Part shown: positions 1 to 12,512 of the stretch, one piece after another
Layout of the letters: every line of letters starts with the position of its first letter
How positions within the stretch are numbered: position 1 is the first letter of the stretch
Origin: Prinia subflava
Lineage: Eukaryota > Chordata > Aves > Passeriformes > Cisticolidae
Direction: 5' to 3'
DNA length: 64,000 nucleotides
Assembly: GCF_021018805.1 (NCBI RefSeq)
Contig: NC_086248.1
Span: 97,425,239-97,489,238, forward strand
Program-made: the position numbers and the translations under genes
Notes under the pieces: generated by a model
The model's input: only the letters and a program-made list of their open reading frames with translations
Databases searched by the model: none
Told to the model about the DNA's origin: nothing

Positions 1-1094
1 GCTGACTGGACAGGCAGTTCCCAAAGCAAGCCCTTCTCCCAGAGACCATCTTTACCAGCAGCTTTTGCCTTTTGGTTTGAAGGGGTTCCACTTTGTCATC
101 TCTGCTGGTGACATCTGTGGCTGCACAGCAGAGGGGGAGAGAGGATTTCAGGAAGTCACCATGAATCTGCCTAAAGACAAAATGGATTAAAAAAAAAAAA
201 AAAAAGGCAGGAAACCAGTGCACATTTTCAGCTGCCAAACCCAGGGGTTAAACCCTCTCACCAAACCACCTGCTAATTCCTGAGCCAGCTTCAGTTAAGG
301 CAGTCCCCATGCAGAGCAAACAATGGATATTAAAGACCTGAATATGTGCGAAGCAAAAGCTTTCCTCAGGATGAAGGCAGTGCTGCTCTTTGCTGTACCC
401 TGCAAACCACCTACCACATTTCCTTCCAGATGTACCTGCAGAGCAGGTTATTTCTAAGGCTAAATTGTGAATTGGTGTACATGTGTGGTGTGTCTTTAAG
501 AATCTGCCAGATTTGTGTGTAATGCCATAAGTGCATGTTCACAACCATAAACTCTGCTGCTCTTCCTCTGTGGGGCAGCCCCAGTGTGCAGGTTGCTGTC
601 TGGCAGGACCCCACTCTGCAGGTGTGGGGAGAGCCAGGAAAGCATCTGTCCCCATCAAGAACCACCTCTGAAACTGTGACTTGCTTTGCTCCAAAGCCCT
701 GCTCTCCAGCTAGAGGGGTTGGTGCTTAGGAGGGTCTTACCAGGAGGGTCTTCTCCAGTTTCACTGTTGGGGAAAACCATCCAGCTTGGAAGTATCTCCT
801 GAGCAGTCTTTCCCACATCTGGCTGGATTCCCCCAGTCTGTGAGGCAGAGGATGGATGAGCAGCATGTGGTGGCAATGCTCAGGCCAAGAGGTCCCCAAG
901 CACAGCAGCAGTATTTCATCCCTCTGGTGGTAACAGAGAATGGCAAGAGGAGTCAACATGTCTTATTTTTCACCAGCAGCATCTGACAAGCTGCAGTCCT
1001 TAGCAGTTTCTTGCCATCTCATGAAATAGCTGCTTTTAAATTTATTTGCCATGCAGAGAAAGTAGTGGCTAAATGCAGCAGCTCTTGGTTGATG

Positions 1095-1241
1095 GAGAGG
1101 GAAAGGGAAAGGGAAAGGGAGAGGGAAAGGGAAAGGGAAAGGGAGAGGGAAAGGGAAAGGGAAAGGGAAAGGGAAAGGGAAAGGGAAAGGGAAAGGGAAA
1201 GGGAAAGGGAAAGGGAAAGGGAAAGGGAAAGGGAAAGGGAA
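1095..1241. repeat. (GGGAAA)n purine hexanucleotide microsatellite
   Basis: About 24 copies of GGGAAA run without interruption. A few early units are replaced by GGGAGA. The plus strand is purely purine, so all forward frames read as Glu-Arg or Gly-Lys repeats, which explains the long low-complexity frames here. Mirror-symmetric homopurine tracts of this type can form triplex DNA and are commonly length-polymorphic; that is general knowledge and is not shown by this sequence. Confidence 0.95.
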
Positions 1242-1780
1242 TAGGACTTAGTCAAACAAAGAACAAAGTGTTTTGTTGCTCTTACCTGGAACAAACAGCC
1301 CAAAGTGGTTGATTCTTCTTATTATATTTTAAAAAAAGAATAATAACTTAAGAAGGAAACCATGTTTCAAATGCAAGAAATAAGGCATTTCATTCAGTAA
1401 CATTGCCAGTTTGCTTTGGCTGGATTTTGTTTGCCTGCAAACCATTGGATGCACTGGACAGAAACCGTACACCACTGCAACTTGAATCTGTGAGCAGAGG
1501 GGAAATGGTTAAAAAAGTGTGAAACTACTGCCCATCTCTAGTGCCCTTGCCTTGAAATGGTCAATCCCATGTGTCCCTGTGAGGGTGCCAGGCTATTTGG
1601 ATGAGCTGGAGGCAGGACACAGCAGGTCCTGTCTAAGCTGGTGAGGGCTGGCCATGAGGAGGAGGGTGGGGAGCAGCTGAGGGTCAGGAACTCTGCTTAG
1701 GCTTTCCCTAAGGGATAATCACCTTGCTGCCTGGATCTGGGCCTGCCTCTGTTATCTGGTCGAGAGTTGGGAGGGAGTTA

Positions 1781-1912
1781 GAACCACAGAATCATAAAAT
1801 CACTGAGGTTGGGAAAACCCTCCAAAATCATTGAGTCCAAGTCTTAAGCCATCACCATTGTGTCCCCCACTGAACCATGTCCCAAGTGCCACATCCACAT
1901 GCCTTTTGAACA
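1781..1912 (-). mobile_element. CR1 LINE 3'-end fragment, antisense
   Basis: The plus strand begins with ACAGAATCATAAAATCACTG, continues through GAGGTTGGGAAAACCCTCC and ATTGAGTCCAAG, and later has CCATGTCCCAAGTGCCACAT. These are, in order, the reverse complement of the 3' end of avian CR1 elements. The element is therefore inserted in minus orientation and 5'-truncated. Identification is from remembered CR1 consensus; a repeat-library search would settle the subfamily. Confidence 0.85.
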
Positions 1913-2369
1913 GGAGGCTCCTTGCAGCTTTTCATCTCCTAGTGCTATTTCCCAGGCAAGGAAAGGAGGAATCTGGTCTGAAGATAATGGCATACTGCCC
2001 TCAATGAGGGAAAAAGGAGAAGAATTAGAGGCCAATCAGGTATACTTCAGTTCCTGGAAGCAGTAATCAAGTAAGTGACTCACATGCATTTAGAAAATAA
2101 AAAGCACCCCCACAAAGTCACCGTGGGTCTGTCCAGAGCAAGCTGTGTCAGACTGGCTTGATTCCCTTGGATGGCAGAGGAATTAATTTCGTGTGAGCTG
2201 GCAGCAGCCAGCCATCCCTCCTGACCTTCAGATGCTGACCCCACCTCACACAGCGTTCCTACCAGCAAGCCAGGGGGACGTGGCCTGCGTGAAATTGCTC
2301 TTGAGAACTTCCCTCTAAATGGATTTTCCTGACCTGGGAAGAGATAAAGAGAGGCGTGTTGAAGGATCC

Positions 2370-3120
2370 CTCCTGAATCCAGCTCTGCTCAGTATTTTCA
2401 TTTGTGTCTTGAGGATGGACAGGAGAAGAGGCTCCCCAGCCACACAGCAGCACTGGCCACGAGGACAGTGGGTACAGTGAGGGCAGTGCCCAGATCTATG
2501 CCAGCCGAAAAAAAGGCCTGGAAGCAGTCAGTGCTACTCAGTAGGGACAAGCCCAAGACTCTAGAGAAGGATTAATCGACTGCAGAAATACACACTAGGG
2601 AACAACTTGTTTTTCAGGGAAGGACGTGGCGGCTGCAGTGAGTCACAAGCGGCACAGGGGGAACATTGCTGCAGAGGGAACAAACACCACACAGGCAGGT
2701 GGGAGCAGAGCTTGTAGGGCTTTTGCTGATCCCGTCACCTTTCTCTGCATGCATAAAGCTGTGGTGAGGCTTGTGGCCAACTTTGGAGGCTGTACTTCAA
2801 GTGGAAAACCTGGAGAGAGTCCAGAGAACCATAAGACAGCAGGCGTGTTGATGATGAAGGTGTTCAGCAGGCTGATAAATGTGAGAGGGCAGCAGTTCAG
2901 CCTAAGACAGACTTAAACAACACCAGGAAGGACCTGCGTGGAAATTAGAAGACATTTTTCCTCCAGTAAGGTCGAAGTGCTGCAGAGGTGGCATGGCAGG
3001 ATCTGCTCTCTCTGTCCCTGGAAGACTCCAAGAGTAGGTAGACCCACATTTCTCAGGGACAAGGTAGGACACAACATGAGACTGACTGACCTGGGGGTTC
3101 TGTCCAACCCTCATCTCCTC
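2370..3120 (+). mobile_element. Old, decayed CR1-like LINE fragment, sense
   Basis: Several short blocks occur in CR1 order. A CTGCTCAGTATTTTCATTTG block resembles the reverse-transcriptase region near 2385. Near 2758, GCTGTGGTGAGGC is followed by GGAGAGAGTCCAGAG. Near 2890, CAGCAGTTCAGCC occurs, and the end near 3085-3115 resembles the CR1 tail, with GGGGTTCTGTCCAACC. Divergence is high and no frame is open across the blocks, so this is a dead, ancient copy. Boundaries are approximate. Confidence 0.5.
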
Positions 3121-4776
3121 TAGAGTACCCTTTAGCAGGACAATATCCCAGAAGGAAGATAAATGGAATGCAGTTTTGCTGTCACACTGAATTCCCTTGG
3201 GCAGCACCACAGCACAGGGCATTTTCCCTGCTAATTTAAACAAACTTCCAGCTGGTCCCACTGGACACCAGAGATATCTTCTTTGAGTAGCCACAGGACT
3301 TTGGGAACTGTCCTCTGCTGTACCTGCTGTCTGAAGGCAAAGGCAGAATAACAAGGGAGGATTTAATTCTTCTGCCAAAGCATGTCTGAGCAGCGCTGCT
3401 GCGGTGTGCCCTCCTCAAACCCCTCGCCAGCCCTGCGGGGACGATGCACAGAGCTGAGGCCATCCAGAGCTGATTCACTGGCCAAAGCCAACTGGAAAAC
3501 AAGCCTCCTTTCCAGGCAGAGCTGCCTCAGCTACAGGCACACCGTGTTCTGAGCCCACACCTGCATTAACCTCGCTGTATGGAATGGCCTTTCCAGGAAG
3601 GCCCTGCCTGCTCAGAGCCCAGTATAAAGGGTCCTGTGCCATTTCTTGACAGAAGCACCAGAGAAACAATGTAGTAATGTCACCTTGACCTGGCACAGGT
3701 CAGGGACTGTTTGCCCAGGCATTGTTTTCCCTCTGCTGAATGCAGCCAAGAGCTCAGGGCTGGTTTCTGAGGAAGCCCTCCCTCAGCTGTCGGCCTCAGA
3801 GTGTGCTTGGCTGCACCGTCGCTCTGGGGTTCACTGGGTGGAGACTTTGGCTGACTCTCGGCGCTGATTGACAGCCAGCAGTGAGAACTCACCTGTAATC
3901 ATGCCATCCTTGTCCTTCCTTTGCCACTCGCTCTGTTCAGAGCCTGCCAGGAGCAGCAGCAGATGATTGCACAGTCACTGTATGCTCCCAGGGAAAGCAT
4001 CACTGAGCTCTCTGCTCTGCAGGGCCCCTGCCAGGGCAGGGGACACAGCTGTTCTGGGAAGAAAAGGGGAGCAGGAGCCCCAAACCAACCAGTGACCCTT
4101 CATGAGATGAAGAAAATTCCAAGGACAAATTGCCTGCTTAGACCTATTATGGTTAAAAAAAAAAAAAAAAAAATCTAAAAAGAGCTGTCCCCCAAACTAG
4201 GCCTGAGGAAAGTAGTTAAAATACCCTTTTTTGCAGTTTCCTAACAGATGCAGTGGTGGGGCAAGTTCTTAAAACATTATAAGAATGTTAAATAGCACCA
4301 GTGTTTGCAGCCCCCAGACAGGCTGAGGCACACTGTGGTTGTGAGTTACCTGTGGGCACAAGCAAACTGAGCAGGGAAGCTGCCAAAAACTCCTCAGGTG
4401 CAGTTTTCCCAACTCTGGGACTGTGAATGGTATGCCATGAGCCCTTTGCTACACTGTGATGTCTTGTTTGATTCCTTCCTTCAGTGCCTCCCCTTCAGTC
4501 AAACCCACGAAATGCCAGTGGCACAGAGGAAATAGTTTCTGGGAGCATTGCTCAGAGGTGTTAGCCCATCCAGCCTGTCTGGCTCGGGGCTGGAAAAGCA
4601 GATGAGGATTCTACCATCATCTTTAAACAAGAGTCCCAGACGAAACGATCCACTTCATGTGCAAGGATTTTAAGAAACGTTTAGCCCTGGTGTGAATGTC
4701 TGATGGTAGAGCAGCTGTTCTGTTGACTCTGCAGCCTCAGTTTGTTCATTCTCTTCTGCTTCTCCATGTGTTTCAG

Positions 4777-4861
4777 ATATATCGTCTACAGTTACATTTC
4801 TCCCTCTCTCTTTCTTTCATGTTCCTTTGCCTCCTTTTGTTCACCATCCAAGTCTCACAAG
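4777..4861 (+). other. Exon-like segment in the STUM intron (unproven)
   Basis: A pyrimidine-rich acceptor ending in TTTCAG precedes this 85 bp segment, and a strong donor (CAAG then GTAAGT) follows it. The segment is open in phase 0, reads a hydrophobic 28-codon stretch ending VSQ, and leaves one G that would complete the glycine codon at the start of the STUM terminal exon. The hydrophobic part does not resemble the STUM membrane segment as I remember it, so this may be an alternative or cryptic exon, or simply a pyrimidine-rich coincidence. Confidence 0.25.
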
Positions 4862-7599
4862 GTAAGTTTGGTTCTGTTCTTCCTCCTCCTCACGCTCCAG
4901 TTTCCCGTGGACAGCAGCAAGCGCCGTTCGGGGCAGGACATCTGGAATTCACTTTGGCAGTGCTGCCCCCTCCCAGCCCAAGTCCAGCCATGTGCCTTTA
5001 CATGTGTGTGTCCCACTGTCTCTGTGTCTGTCCTGCGCAGCCCCAGGGATGCTGAAAATCTCCACATAGCATTGAAATGGCCCTGCAGATGCCCCAAGGA
5101 CACCCTTGGAGCAGAGCAGGAACTTGTTTCAGCACTGAGAGCATCCTGAACCACCCTCTGCTTGAACCCAGTCCCAGAAGAACAGCCTGTGCACAGACTG
5201 GGCTCTTTTTGCCTAAATTTTACTGCAGTGGTTTAGAGGAGAAGGGCAATTTCAAGTAAACTTGATTAAATCAGTGATTTTGTACACAGGCCCACTTAAT
5301 CCTGAACCCAGAACTGTCTGTTCTACAGAATCACACCTCAATTTTATTGCAGGCATATTAATATAATGCTTCATACAGAACAGCTATTCCTATGCAAGAA
5401 ATGCAATAACTATTTTCACATATAAACTATCGGATAAATTAAGTCTGAAGTATCGTAATAAATAAGTTTAGCATAGGACAGGTAATTTTTTGGCTTATGG
5501 TCATGTAAAGAGAGAGGCTTGGCCACTGTAACTTCCTTCCAGCCAGTTTCAACACCAATAGCCAGCCTGAAAAGATTTCTCAATCTCAATAAAAAGCACA
5601 AGTTACTCTTACTTTAGCTAGAGATTTAAGGCAGGACCCACCTTTCTGGTCCATAGGGTTGTATGTTTGGTTTTCTTTAACTCTGCTCCCAAAACAAATT
5701 AAACAGATGCTGTAGACAAGCCCAAATTACAAGTTTCCAGCCAGCTCACTTTGCTTTCAGAGCTGACTCACACTTAAAACATAAAAGCATGTGAAATCAT
5801 CATTTTGCCCTCTAGAAAAAGCCGTTTGAAAGAGCTGAGAGTCTTTCTGTTCAGCTGCACACAATAGGCAGAAATTCAGTTAAGTGTCATTATTCTGTCC
5901 CTTGTGCTTGTTTAACTGCAGGAGGTCCAGGCTGCCAAACCTGAGCGAATGTGTGGGTTTTTTCCAAAGTACAGCAAAGTTCATTTGCTGGAGTCGATTC
6001 TTAGTTCAGCAAAAAGTCCATTAAAGATAGGGGTTCTGGCACCTGCTGGTATTTTGTGTTCAGTTTTTGTAAGGGACTTACAAAAGCCTAAGATAAGGGT
6101 TAGAAAGAAATATTACAAAGCATAATGGAAAAGTGTTTGAAAAGTTAAGCATTCTTCTGAGATATGACATTTCAGACTTATTTGAAATTCAAAATATAGA
6201 AATGACAAGCTACTTGTGTTATTTAAGCTAAGAAAAAAAACCCTCCAGGTTTAAAAAGTTTTTTGGTCGAAAGATCTTCACTGTGGCAGGCACTGCAAGT
6301 AAGGAGAGTTTGCTTCTTTAATAAGGAGAATTTTTGCATTGATACAGTCAGAAGAACAAGCCCAGCTTCTCTTGAAAGGAAAGTGGGGAAAGCTTCTGGC
6401 ACAGACATTGTAACTGCCTAGGAAAGCGTTAAAAATTCCAGGTTTTGTCCCATCATCCTGTACTAGCACAGGAGGAGCAGGTGCTCTCCTATTGCCCTTC
6501 CCTGCCCTAGCCCCCAGGGATGAAGCTGTCCCCCATGGGATTTGCAGCCTGCCCTCTACAACTGTGTGCAGGACAGTAAATAATCTGGGGCCCCAAGGAG
6601 CTGTGACAGGCAGCAGGACAGGCTCCTCGAGGCCTTGCTACATCCATGTGCCTGGAACACAGTGGGGACCCCAAGGGCTTTGCTGTCTTGGTTGGGAAGT
6701 GCATCAAACCTCTTGGCCACAGGAGGAGGAAAGGGCGTGAAGGAACAGGGATCCAGGCAGTTTCCTTGGTTTTGCTGCTGAAAAGATCATTTCCTCCAGG
6801 CCCACTGGATGGTTGCCGTGCCCTAACAAAAGCACCTGTAATTCTGCTGGGCTGGAGCAAAGCAAGTGCAGAGCCAGGCAGTGAGAATGTCATTTAAGGT
6901 ACCCAAGGGCTATGTCTGGCATGTCAGCCTGTGATTCAAGGCATTCCCCTTCTCCTCCAAGAGGTGTTTGTTCACCTGTGCAAACTGCAGCGCAAACTGG
7001 CTGCTGCTGGGCAGTGCCGTCAGCAAAAGCCAGCGTGGGAACAGGAAGATGGATAGAGGAAACCAACCTCCTCCTACCTGGCAGTGCTCTGGAGGACGAG
7101 GTTCAAACACAGGCAGATCCCAAGGAGAGATGTGTGTCAGATGCACGGGCAGCATTTGGGAACATCCGTGTCGCTGGAGCAGGATACAAGGGCATCCATT
7201 TCCCCTGCAGTGCAGAAAAATACGCTCTTTAAAATCTGAGGGTACTGGGCTGGAATTGGTGACCGCTGGTACCTGCTGTGCCTTTACAATCTCTTCAAGC
7301 AGAGCTGCTGTGCCCGTGCCAGGCTGGCGGCAGGCGGGTGCCACAGCAGCAGGGCTGGCTGCCGGCATCCCCATGGCTGTGCCCAGGAAGGTGGCAGCAC
7401 CAGGCAGCTGCTGGCTAAAGCACAGCAGGGTGGCTGCCCTGGGCAGCCTGGCCACCAGAGGGAATGTGGCAGCCCCTCTTTTTTCCCACATGGTTTTTGC
7501 CACTCCTGGTAAACCAGGCTCGTGGCTTGCTTGAGCCTCACCGAGGGTCCTCATTTGGAATGAACTCTAATCATGTTCCCTTCCCCTCCCTCCTCACAG

Positions 7600-7634
7600 G
7601 CTACAAGGAACAGGGGATCCCACAGCAGCTGTAG
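7600..7634 (+). CDS. STUM: STUM (mechanosensory transduction mediator homolog), last coding exon
   Basis: A classic acceptor (pyrimidine tract TTCCCCTCCCTCCTCACAG) is followed by an exon that contributes the last two bases of a glycine codon and then reads YKEQGIPQQL and a TAG stop at 7632-7634. That gives GYKEQGIPQQL, which I recognise as the conserved C-terminus of vertebrate STUM (formerly C1orf95), a protein of about 140 residues with two hydrophobic membrane segments. The Drosophila homolog is required for mechanical sensing in proprioceptive neurons; the vertebrate role is not well defined. Only these 11 residues are visible, so identification rests on the motif plus position: ITPKB lies convergently downstream, as in human. 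The upstream exons are outside the window or were not detected. Confidence 0.75.
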
Positions 7635-10600
7635 TGGCTGGGACAAGTATTGTCAGAGAAACACGGCGAGAGATTTCCTTGGGCAGCTGTGGGCCACGGA
7701 CCTTTTCATTACCCTTTGTCTCTCTTCTTCTCCCTTTTGTTTTGTCTGCCTGTGTCTGCCCGGTCCACGTGCCCGTCCAGCGGAGCGGAGATGCAGAGCA
7801 GCTGGCGCAGACCTGCACTGATCCCTGAGCAGCGGAGACGAGGCAAGCACGGCTTGGCTTGGGACTGGTCCCTGCCAGCACGTGGTGGGCGCCCGACGAG
7901 GAGGATGAGGGTGTCAGGACAAGGAAACACCCTTGGCCAAGGTGGCACCTGGGCAGGCAGCTGAACCAAGGGAGGGGGAGATGCTGCTTTCCCTCTGCTC
8001 CCAGGGGAGGTTGCTGAAGATGTTTTGCCTCCTTTTTATGCTCGCTGTTAAAGGACGCTGGCTGTGAACACCAAATGCCAAGGAGCTATTCATAGATATG
8101 TGTACAGGATGTAAAACCAAACCAGTGGTACTATTTTCCCGCCCTGAGATTCCATCCGTGACTGCTTTGCAGTAGTGGAGGGCCCAACCCAGCCCCCTCT
8201 GCTGTCTGTGTATATCTGATGTTCACAGAAGCTCTGTCCCCACCGATGTCCTGAGAAACGTGCTTGCTGTAAATCGTATTGTTCTGCTGAAGTGACTGGG
8301 GCCATCGTCTGCTTCCATCCGCTGCCACCATGCAAAGACCAGAGCTCCCACCAGCCCAGGGGACACTTTTCCTAGCACAGGACTGGTGTCCTGCAGCACC
8401 TCGCCTCTAGGGCAGCAAGTACAGCCTCGTGCTGCCAAAAGCCTCTCGTATAAAACAATACTGGGGGAGCCAAAGAACGAGACTTTCCCTCCCCCTGAAA
8501 GGGACTTGCTGGTAGTGTCTCCGTGCTTTGGAAATGGATCCCCTTAGAGCACGACGAGTGCTCCTGGCTGAAGCAGCATCCCAGCTCTGCTTCCCCAGGT
8601 AACTATCCAAAACTCCAGGATCACAGCCTGGTGCTAGACAAGTGCTTGGGAGCTGTGGTGGTTGGAAGGCCCATGGCCAAACGGGGTGGGGCTGTGATTT
8701 CATGGCTTGAGCACGATGGGCAGAGTTGCAGTGGCTGCAGGTGGAGTGATCCCTCTGATCCCAGCAGGGCGAGAGGAGCTCAGCTTCGTGTCAGCACCCA
8801 GATGCTTTTCCTCTCCAAAAAGATGGCAGCAGGAGCCCTGCTGAAAGAGGGCAAACCCAGGCTGCTCACACACAGGGAGGGCCCTTCCAGCCAGAGGAGT
8901 TTCACACAAACCTGCTGCCAAAACTGGGAGCCACCCAAGCGTGGCAGAGCTGAGACCCACTCCCAGCCCATTGCTCCTTCCAAGAGACAGATGGTGAGAA
9001 CAGGATGGCAGCAAATCCCACTGCCCCACAAGTGTCCAGCCTCTCCCAGTACTATGGTCAGCTCTTAACAAAGGTTTTTATTTTTCATGCAGAATAGGTC
9101 CTGTCAGCTAAAATACCTCCTGTTGTAAAGAGAGCTGGGGGGTCAAAAAGCAGCAAGTGCCCCTGAGCTGCCCACCAAGGGTGGAGGAGAGCCCTGTGCT
9201 GGGCAGGGCACCTGTCAGTGATCCCACAGAGAGCTGCTGGGGTAGGAAACTCCTTTGGTGTTTTGGTTACAAACCTCTGGCTTAGCCTCCCCACAGCCCC
9301 TGCTGTTCTCCTGATGCCTGGACTGTGTCTGGATTTAATGCAACACCTCTCTTCCCAGAAAGTTTCCTCCCTGCCCAATGCCCGCACTGCACTGTGAGCC
9401 CACAGCTGTGGAAAGCAGGCATCAGTACCTCTTTGTTCTCCTAGCTCAGGAGGTCCTTCTTCAGGACTAAGGACAAAGCAGCATCCACAGTCCCAAATAA
9501 CTTGTGGTGGGGCAGGACTCCTCCAAACTATACCTATTTATCCAATGCAGGTGTCAGAAGGGATGACAGACTTTTTTCACTTCGCTCTTCTGTGGCTGTG
9601 CACTATAAAAAGCTTTGGGCTACGTGAGCAGGAGAAATGGGCAGAGAGTTAGGAGCCTTGGGAGCACCAGCTTTCATTGTGAAGATGCTGGCCCAAGCAT
9701 TTCCTCTGTAGTGGCTGCAACAGTGCTGGCTCTGATCTCAGCAGTCTTAACTGGAAAAAAACCCAACATATATAGACAGGGGGGCAAATTTGTAACACAA
9801 ACAATTAATTGTATATTTTACCAAGTGAGACTTCAGGTAGGGCAGTGTATTTGTACAGCTCAGAGTATACAGTAAGGAAAAATGACAGGTCTCCTAAGCA
9901 AACTCATGGCAGAAGCATAGGAATAACTCAGGCTGCATTTCTCTTGCCTCACACCCTAAACTGTTGCTCGTACTGCTATGCTGGACAGACAGAAACAGAT
10001 ATTTAGTCACTACCCTGTATCCAAACAGGGATGCTGAGCTCCACTTTTTGGGCTGCTGCATAGAAAGTGAAGACCATGACATGGTGCAGACAGGAAAACT
10101 TTGCATTTGTCCTTTTAGAGCAATAGAGATGAAAAACCATCAGTTTTTAGAGTGACATAAGCCCCACAACACAGGCAGCAGAGGAGCCAAGGTTTCCTTG
10201 GAAGACAAGTACCAGTCGGTGCTTCTCATTAGCCCAGGGCTGGAAGTGCTCAGGAGGAAAAGCAACACAGTTATCCTGCCAGAACACCAGGCTGCAGCAA
10301 GCCACAGTTACCTTGCTTTCCCAGAGAAGGGCTTGGAGAACAGCAGCAGCTGGAGAAAACCAATCAAGCAGGTAAGTGGTGGAAAACCCAAGAGTGACCT
10401 GGGATCTGCATTAAAGCCAGAGGATGAGTTCCTCAAGATTACTGCTGCCACAGCGATGGCCAAAAGGATTTCTGCTCACAGCATTCAACAACTTCAGGTG
10501 TCTTTGTCCATTCTACCCAAGGGCCTGGTTCAGGGAGTGGCCTGTGCTGTGGCATCTGCAGCTCTGTGGCTTGCTGGCCTGTACAGGTGTTACAGAACTG

Positions 10601-11862
10601 GGCTTCAGCATTTCCTGCGAGACAGGCCATCTCTGCTCCTCCATTCCCACCTGGGAAAATAAGGGGTGAATAGGGTCCTAGCCAGTAGCAAACAGGGAAT
10701 CTGTAGCACATCTGGAAAACACCTTCACAATCTACTGCTGTCATCACTGAGAACTCTCTTTTTGAGATCTATAACTAGCCCTGAAGCCACCCAAACCACT
10801 TGCCTGCTCAGCTGCAGTGAGCACAATGTCAAAGGGCAATGGTTACCCCTCGCCTTTGCCAGAACAGAATGGCTGGGTCAGGTGCAAACACCAAATACTG
10901 CCCAAGCATCAAGGACAGGTGTGCAGGAGCCCCTGCAGACACAGATCACAGGCCATGGATAAAAGGAACCAGGCAAAACCATTGGGTGCAGAAGCTCTGA
11001 AACAGGAGCAGCAAGCGTGGCTTAAGAACAACTTGTTCTGGTGCCTGTGAAGTTGGGTTCACTTTTAGAAGGTGGATTTAAATGTGTAGTGGACAGGCAG
11101 CACAAGAAGCCTCAGGCTGGGGAGTATTAAACAAGCTGACATTTTCACTGGGCCTAAAGTGCCAAAAGTTGCATCTCCTGTGGCATCAGATGTCAGATCA
11201 GCAGCAGATGCCCCATCCCAGAGACCCAGCACCTGCACAAAAGGTCCCTTGGGAACAAAAAGAGACAGAATAAGCTCCTCATCAGTATCACCAGGGATTT
11301 GCTGACCTTTCGGGCCACATTTGGTGCTGTCTGTCTCCATGCTCTAGTGAGGGTGGGAGAATTGGATTGGCTGGGAAAGGACTGAATGGAAATGCTGCCC
11401 TCCCTGGGATGGCTGCAGGTCTCTGAGAGCATCACTTTGGTTAGCTCTGGGTGCTGTCTGCATTTATTGCAGGAGGGAGTTTGGTACCGCAGTGCAGCAC
11501 TGCACAGACAAGGTGTGGGATTTATAATTTACTTTCAGGTTTTGCTCCCTAAAATTTTTTCTTATCTTTGACCTTCTTATTGAACTGGTGAAGCCAAGAA
11601 AACACTCAGTGCATCACTTCAGAGGCTCTGAAATCTGTCAAATGACACCCAGGATAAAAAGCCCGATTTTTGTTTATTGTGGTGATTTGCTTAATTGATT
11701 TTAATTAGAAGCAGACAGTTTCCCAGTCTCTGCTTTAGGACAGGAGCCACTTTATAGATCGGCCTTGCTACCAGGCAGCAAGCATCAAATTGCATTTTGC
11801 CCAAGGCTGTGCTGTGGTAGTAATAACAATGATAAATCCCTCTGCTTTTTCCAATAGCCCTG

Positions 11863-11868
11863 AATAAA
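11863..11868 (+). terminator. STUM: Candidate poly(A) signal for STUM
   Basis: AATAAA on the plus strand, followed within about 35 bases by a GT-containing stretch (CAGGTGTGAGC), as expected for a cleavage and polyadenylation site. It lies 4.2 kb after the STUM stop. A second AATAAA at 12513-12518 is an equally possible end. Confidence 0.3.
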
Positions 11869-12512
11869 ACTAGCACTGCCAAGCTGCCCCCAGCCCAGGT
11901 GTGAGCAGCAGCCTGCTTGCAGGCAATGGTGAGCCCCTCACCTTGCCTTCAGGTCTCCCCATGGCAAGTGGCGGGAGTTGTGGGGAGCCCAGAGACTGAG
12001 CCCTGTTGTCACCAGGGGGTTCTGCTCATCCCATCTTTAGTATCACACCCTCCACTATGACTTGGTTTTCCTCCTCTTACAAGAAATCACAGTTCTGTGG
12101 GCGGCTGGCAGCATCTGGAGGAGCGTGCCTGGTGCCCACAATCCAGGCACTGACAAGAAGAGCCATGCTGTGAAAATTTTGAGCTTTCCCTCACCAACAA
12201 TGACTTTCTTTCTCTTTAGGGTAAAATTAACCAGGCAGCACTTTCACACCTCTTTCCGAAGCAGCACTGAAGAAGGGGCAACACCTCCAATCCCCCGGGG
12301 CTGGATAAGCCCTGCCCTGGGAGCTGTGCTGTGACCGTCGCTGCGAACCGAACCGGCCCTGCCTCCTGACACAGCCCGAGGGCACAGCCCCGAGCCCTTC
12401 CTCTGCTCCAAGGTGCACGGCACCCGGCTAGCCCACCACCATCACCTGCTTTATAGATGTAGATGTTTGACATGTAAGTTGTACAGCTAAAGAGTGACAG
12501 TGGGTAGCGAAG

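Larger units (their letters stand above)
1..7599 (+). other. STUM: Intron sequence of STUM upstream of its last coding exon
   Basis: No recognisable coding exon was found here on either strand. I looked for the conserved STUM membrane-domain sequence and did not see it, so the earlier exons probably lie left of the window. The stretch holds a poly(A) run near 188-206, a purine hexamer tract at 1095-1241, an antisense CR1 end near 1781-1912, a decayed sense CR1 near 2370-3120, a second poly(A) run near 4154-4172, and one exon-like segment at 4777-4861. The paired GC-rich open frames at 6910-7554 (minus) and 6968-7534 (plus) look like chance frames. Assignment as STUM intron is inferred from the terminal exon that follows. 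Confidence 0.6.

Noticed and set aside
849..885. WMSSMWW-like reading that recalls the STUM membrane segment
   Set aside because: Only a few residues match, the surrounding residues do not, and there are no splice sites in the right places.
1019..1312. Glu-Arg, Gly-Lys and Ser-Leu repeat frames
   Set aside because: Direct translation of the (GGGAAA)n microsatellite.
6910..7554. Overlapping 214-codon minus and 188-codon plus frames before the STUM exon
   Set aside because: Both strands are open in the same GC-rich stretch, which is typical of compositional artefacts; neither resembles a known protein.
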